Of a stretch of DNA of 64,000 nucleotides, positions 58,524 to 64,000 are shown one piece after another. Each line of letters begins with the position of its first letter. Position 1 is the stretch's first letter. The translations under genes and the position numbers were made by a program. The notes beneath the pieces were generated by a model that was not told the DNA's origin, searched no databases, and saw only the letters and a list, made by a program, of their open reading frames with translations. The stretch comes from Panorpa germanica (Eukaryota > Arthropoda > Insecta > Mecoptera > Panorpidae), in NCBI GenBank assembly GCA_963678705.1, contig OY783210.1, positions 20,709,331 to 20,773,330 of the forward strand. Direction: 5' to 3'.

Positions 58524-60984
58524 TATTTACATTATTTGACATTATTATAAGTTGTAAACTATAATTGGTCTGGTCTAGATTCCATGCTCTATTGGTTCCA
58601 CTAAGTCATGCCCATATATCTGGGAATGCGATTTATGATGCACTGTTAACTCCAGTTCCTTCCTTCAAAATTTTCCTTAATTCAAATCGTTCCTTAGTAT
58701 AGTCTTGGAAGTGTCTTTAGTTTCCTTTGTCAGGTATTCCAAAGTTCTAAGGCCTCTCTATTTTGTGTTCTTCTTTAGAAACTTTCTTATCTGGTGTAGT
58801 CTACAGGTTTCGATGTGATACCTCACATCTTCTTCTTTCTTTTCACCGCAAAGTCAACTACTTTTTTCAGATAAATATATTGTTTAATAATAAAACACCT
58901 GAATTTGTTTTAAGTCATTACATTACAACTTTTATGATCTTTTTATCACATATGGGAATATAATGTAACTGTATGCTGTATGCTTTATGTTTTATGTTTT
59001 ATGTAGACATGGTAGTGTGTGTTCACTAGTCCGCCCGCCAGAGCTTGTTCTATCTTGTCTGCTGTTTTCTGTACGACCACTGTATCATAAATACATCCTC
59101 TGAATTAATAATGCACACACATTCAAACAAACCTGCACATACTAACACAGAAATTGTAATATTTGTATTATGATATCCCGATTTTATACCTCCCTGCCCC
59201 ATTGTACATAACGACCCACACCCCTAACTTCTGTGCACACTTTGCGAATCAAATCAAATAGTATTCATTCTTATTGATGTTAGTTTTATTTTATTTGCAT
59301 TAAAATCAATTGCTTATTAATAGTCTAGCATAAGGTCTTTTTAGACGATCAGATTTTAGTTTCACTTCCTGACTTTCGCTCTAGTAATATGATTGAAACC
59401 TCTTCTTCTTTTCTTCAAAATCTGTAGACATTGTTTTGTATCAATTTCGATCTATGTTCAATCACAATTCTTTATTATTTTTGTCACATTACTGGTAAAT
59501 GAAACTCAGTAATCCCTGATGAGATCTCTGTCTTCATTAAGAGATGTTAACTCATACAATATATATATAGTTTGACTTGACTATAGCAAATATTTTAAAG
59601 ATTATCAGTTTTCAAATTCAGTAGTACTTAGTAACAAATTATTTCCACAAAGCTTTCTATTTGATCGAGAATTATGGTCTACAATCCATGTATGCTCTTT
59701 GGATGCCGTAATTCAAATGACAATAACATATTTCGATGTTTCTAAGTAGCTAAAACTATTAACCATTTTTTGATTAATAGGTAACAATGAAGTTACAAAT
59801 AAATGTAAAATCATTTAACAAACAAACGATATACAAGTTCCATCTAATTTTTCGCAAATTACAGCTTTCAAAACATCTTTTCTTTGACATTCAATTCAAG
59901 CAACTTTGTAGCTCATATTCCTTTATCAATTTATTCGATGAACGACTCGGCTCGTGTAAGCATTTATTTACCTCATCTTAGTATACAAAGCCACAATGGC
60001 CTGTTGCCTGGAGGCTCGCATTATTTCACCTTGTTACTGCACTTACTTTAGATACTGTACCACTATGTACATACAAAAAGAAAAAGCCGTTCTCGGTCTT
60101 ACATCTATCTACCGTTCAATGCAATCAAATTTATTTATTATATTATTTGATGGGTTAATAATGTATTTGATTTTATAGACTTCCAAAGTAACTAAAGAGA
60201 AGAATTTGTATGTAGATTTTAAAACTATTTACTTAAGATAACATTTTAAACATTTCTTATATGTTGTTGTAATGGGTTTTTAGGAAGTGTTGTCAATTAT
60301 TAACAACTATTGTAAGGGGCCTGACAATTTCTTTGTTATGTTATACGTAAATGCTACATTAATAATATATCACATCACTCAATAAGCTCGTTGGATGACA
60401 TATAGATAGAACCAACCTTCATACGATATATGTCCAAATTTCATAATATTTCGAGCATTACTTTACGAGTTACAGTAGTTCTAATTTTCGCATGTAGCAC
60501 CTGCATCACATAAGAAACAAACATTTTATCTTATTTCTTATGTTAAAGCATGTTTTAGTCAAAGTTATACTGTATATTGAATCATATAATGAGAGTGATT
60601 GTTTATAATATTTTAGGTCACATTAACAGAATCGTGAATGTTATATAAATTGATAAAAATCAATATTTCATTGGCAAAGTCTACTAATTACATAAAGAAA
60701 CAATGGTCGCTTTGTTTAATGAATTAATAAAAGTCGTTGTCATTAAATGCTGATTCATATGCATGGGTAGCCGGCTCGGTTACAAAATTAGACACCAATT
60801 TAGAAAGGAATTATTTAATTATGTACTTATATAAAGTCATAGTTTGTTCAAATATTAACGGAGTAAGCAAAAAAGAAACAGCTTTTCTTTTCTTCTTATT
60901 TATTAAGCTCAAAGAGGTTGTCTGGAAAATCGCGTCATAAGCTTTGTACAACTATCTTTGTCATAGGTAGGATTATTGTATAAG
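58524..60984. other. A+T-rich non-coding stretch
   Basis: A TTTATG/TATGC microsatellite lies at about 58974-59004. About 58570-58865 reads weakly on the - strand (YHIETCRLHQIRKFLKKNTK) with stops and may be decayed coding sequence of unknown origin. Frames at 59787-60178 and 60737-60940 are not recognised. Confidence 0.35.
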
Positions 60985-61320
60985 CAGTGACGCATTTAGG
61001 TCCCAAATTTTAAAATAATATAGTTTTCTTTACTCTTTTTAGACAAGAAATTGAATGTTATCCATATCAATGAATTATTAAACACAAAGTAATGCGAAAT
61101 ATATATAATTACATAAATTAAAAGAATTAGAATATAATGATTTATGAATTGGTTTTATCATCTCTCATTTAAGCTGTATTCTTCGTTGTTTTTTCAAATT
61201 GAGAAGCACGTTGTCATCTTCTTACTTCATTAATCTTTTGTAAACTTTATTGCAAGCTTCTAAAGTTAGTTAAGGTTTTGCGGAGCCCAAGATGCACTCC
61301 TGTTGTTAAATCCGCCACTG
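60985..61320. mobile_element. hAT-type MITE (336 bp)
   Basis: The left end CAGTGACGCATTTAGG and inverted right end CAGTGGCGGATTTAAC share CAGTGRCGSATTTA. The 8-bp flanks TGTATAAG (60977-60984) and TGTACAAT (61321-61328) agree at 6 of 8 positions, as for an old 8-bp target duplication. The terminus resembles that of the 74-bp element at 23419, so both may belong to one family. Confidence 0.75.
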
Positions 61321-61328
61321 TGTACAAT

Positions 61329-62160
61329 CCAGAGTGACAAAAGAAACAAAGCTATTAACAAACTTGTACTTTCTTACAAAGAAAACGATTTATCATTTAA
61401 ATTTATGTCATCAATTTTTAATATACTTGTTTTAAAGATGGTGATGCTGTTCTTCATTTACAAATCCTCAGCTCAGACAAAACCAGAATATAGACTTCGT
61501 ATGCACCAGGAGGGTACTCGGTACAAGTACTCGGATAAAGCAAGCTACTGTTGTTGTCTTATTTATAATAAATGTATTCTTTGCGTATGCATTATTACTC
61601 CCACGCTCTCCAATAAATAACAGTTAACATTCTTCCGCGACTGACAGATATACTTTAATTGATATTTATTTGTTTAACACAATTAAAAGTAATATATTAT
61701 ATTGAAATAACACGTTTTTAAATGTATAAAACCTTTTTTTTGTTTTAACATATATAAATGTTTATTCTTATAGTTTTTCTATATAAATCACTATTTTTGT
61801 TTTAGTAATTTATTAATATTGAGGTTTTAATATTCGAGTATTCACAATGCTGTTCTAATTAGTTAGATTTTGTAGCTAAGTGAAATACATATTGAAATTT
61901 TTAGTGACGCCGCACAGCTAGACCTTAAAGTTAATTTATACATTCTTACATATGTACCATCTTATTAAAATTAATTTATAAATGTAACTTTTAAATTTAC
62001 ACAGATTGAAAGAAACGTTTTCGAAATAATGTTTTTTTTAAATTATTCTTTAGAGGTTGACACAATTTCAAGAACATTACTTGATTAATTGTTCTTGTTT
62101 TTTTCTTTCATTTTATTTATTCTTACTTAAATTTAACTAACCTAGAACACGTAAAAATAT
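61329..62160. other. A+T-rich non-coding stretch
   Basis: No gene supported. The + frame reaching 61620 starts inside the adjoining hAT end and has no recognised domain. Confidence 0.4.
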
Positions 62161-62164
62161 TCAC

Positions 62165-62490
62165 AATTTCACAGTTTTCCTTTCTGTTTTCTATTTCTTC
62201 CTTTTGCGCTCCTGATTCTTTCCTTTTTATTTGTACTTCACCTTCTTTCTTCTGCCTCCCTTCAGCAATTCCTCTACCTTACACTGTATAATTAATGCGC
62301 ATGTTCCCTTTTTTATATCACAAGGTCTCTTCTGTTTCTTTGTACACTCTGCAGACTCTCCCCTAAACTTCTTTGCAGATCTGTTTCTCTTCTCCTCGCT
62401 GCTTATTCTGAATCTCGTTATTCTATTCTGTCCAAATCCTTTTGTCCTCTTATAATTTACCTGCTCGACTTTCTTCATATTTCCCTGACA
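62165..62490 (-). mobile_element. Non-LTR retrotransposon C-terminal fragment (family A)
   Basis: The - strand reads GFGQNRITRFRISSEEKRNR, matching IARFRLGNEEKGNRYW at 15.1 kb. In a neighbouring frame VCRVYKETEETL follows, the CxxC knuckle with its second Cys changed to Tyr. The long frame at 62227-62478 crosses these by frameshift, so it is not a functional product. No tail or target duplication was seen. The opposite + strand frame is a CT-rich shadow. Confidence 0.65.
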
Positions 62491-64000
62491 CTATTTTCTT
62501 TTAAGATTAATTTGGATAAATATTTTTATATTAATTAGGAACTCGAAATAACGTATTAGTTAACGAAATTTAGACATAAGCGTTACCTAGAGGAGTTTAC
62601 CTGCTAAACGCATCGCTGCATACGTCTTCCATCCCGCTACCTTACTTTTCCATGCTTATTCAATATAACCTATGCGTTTGAAGCAGTATAAGTCTGACAT
62701 CTCTCACCTAAAGAGCCTATTTTTATGAAACGTTATTATCTCAAATTAATTTCTATATCATACCCTCTTAATAGAATTAGTTAAGTATTAAACAATAACA
62801 AATAAATAATACAAATTACATAAACGTAATGTAAACGAGATCGATTATTCCTCCTGCATCACAATTCTGCAACACAGTAGTGAGATCTCATTTCATTCCA
62901 GTCACATAGGAGATAAACGTTCTTTAAAACATATATCAATTTGCATTAGCATCTTGTTACCAATACTCGCGTATGTTTCGGTCGAGCATTATGTATTATT
63001 AGACTGAATTAATAGTTAATGCTGTTGTACACCATGTGAACCTAAAACCGTTATATTTAGTCTTGGAATCAACAGTGCAGGTCAAAGGTTAAACACAAAA
63101 TAAATTTACATTTCATTATAAAATTATAGATACATCATTTTACTTTTGAAAATTTTAAATAATAAGATTAATTCTTGTTTAATATTTGATATATGTTATT
63201 TAAATCATCTATCATATTTTTTTTAATATACTTATATAATGAAAATCATTTTAATATATGCAAATCTTGAATTTATTATTAATAATGTTAAATAATTAAA
63301 TTCAATTTTTTATTCCTAAATATTTGATAATCAAAAAGTGGAGTATATTACGCTAGGTGCAGCCTACATGCTAGAACATACATATATCTATTTCTTTGAA
63401 TATTGTAGTTCATATTTTTATTATAATACCTTTGATTATAATGTCATGCAGTATAATACAATTCTTGTCGTTGAACATATAAATATTATAGAATAATAAT
63501 AATATGACCAATTTTGAGGATACTGCACATTTCGATTGTCCAATAATTTCAGATAACGACGAAAACCATATTCAAGTTTCAAGTATTTTGGATTATCTGA
63601 GTATTAAATCAGAAAGAGGGTACAATTTTATATACAACTGCATTCTCAGTAATTGTAAAAGTCTGGTCAATAATCTCAGAAATATGTTTCTAAAAACTTT
63701 TCGGACTAATTTCTGGAGGTGATTGCGAATAAATTGTTTACCAGTCTGAATTTTGATGGCTTAGGCTTTGCTATTTAAAAAAATGGTTACTAAAGACGGT
63801 GCTCCTTCAATATCTTCTTACTAGTTTGATAGAGAATACAATTTCCTCCGATTTCTGTATCTCGATAGATATGATTCAAAGCAGCGGATGACATTCAAGA
63901 ACGCGTTCTAATTTTGCTCACATTTCTTAAACCTAAAACTAATATGTGAGGGTAGCTTATTTATATTTTTAACTATTCCTATTTTATTCTATTTCTACAT
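62491..64000. other. A+T-rich non-coding stretch
   Basis: No feature supported. The + frame 63504-63722 (starting MTNFEDTAHFDCPIISDNDE) is less A+T-biased in its amino acids than most chance frames, but it has no recognised domain. Confidence 0.35.

Noticed and set aside
59762-59785. TTTTTTGATTAATAG|GTAACA as a ratchet point
   Set aside because: The tract is interrupted by purines next to the AG and the donor is weak.
62227-62478. 83-codon - strand frame as a functional protein
   Set aside because: It crosses frameshifts relative to the non-LTR C-terminal motif and lacks key Cys and His residues.
1-64000. tRNA, rRNA, CRISPR or bacterial-type operon features
   Set aside because: No cloverleaf with a GGTTCRANNCC arm, no rRNA-like sequence, no regularly spaced repeats. 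The window is clearly eukaryotic.

Overview
This window reads as insect nuclear DNA: very A+T-rich, no continuous reading frame longer than about 120 codons, no tRNA or rRNA genes, and many decayed transposons of typical insect families (mariner, Jockey-type non-LTR, Helitron, hAT and other MITEs). No complete protein-coding gene is visible. The order cannot be fixed from sequence alone.

My reading is that most or all of it is the inside of one or more very long introns, or the region around them. The best evidence is a set of juxtaposed splice sites on the + strand (3' splice site fused directly to a 5' splice site). Two are strong, at 25360/25361 (AG|GTGAGTG) and 56421/56422 (AG|GTGAGTG). 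A third, weaker one is at 45318/45319 (AG|GTAAGT). Each has a YTNAY branch-point candidate 21-23 nt upstream. The two strong sites also have a second GTGAGTAC donor exactly 51 and 63 nt downstream. This is the layout expected of recursive-splicing ratchet points with RS-exons, or of two alternative exons in the same phase. I saw no equally good site on the - strand. A possible 5' leader with a donor (about 18380-18519) lies upstream on the same strand.

Mobile elements supply most of the recognisable content. There are two internally deleted mariners with TA target duplications (7545-8131, with unusually long 112-bp inverted repeats, and 57950-58523). There is a 5'-truncated Jockey insertion with a perfect 11-bp target duplication (42928-43479) and a short non-autonomous Helitron with both ends (11261-11595). 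Two other non-LTR families appear as scattered 3' fragments. One carries the C-terminal ARFRLGNE / CxxC / WMAEI signature (1.1, 3.1, 5.2, 14.8-15.2, 24.0-24.6, 32.1 and 62.2 kb); the other carries a GRPKVKWKEQ-type C terminus (3.8, 9.8 and 35.7 kb, with a shared tail block at 49.1 kb). Several small inverted-repeat elements have recognisable target duplications: hAT-like at 23419, 36652, 38521, 52668 and 60985, TTA-flanked at 11989 and 22530, and TA-flanked at 39903. A two-member family with CATTCCCA ends lies at 28131 and 44809.

The remaining sequence is A+T-rich intronic or intergenic DNA. It has a few G+C/CpG-rich islets (2690-2870, 3660-3720, 8820-8950, 31800-31885) that could be small exons, regulatory elements or older repeats.
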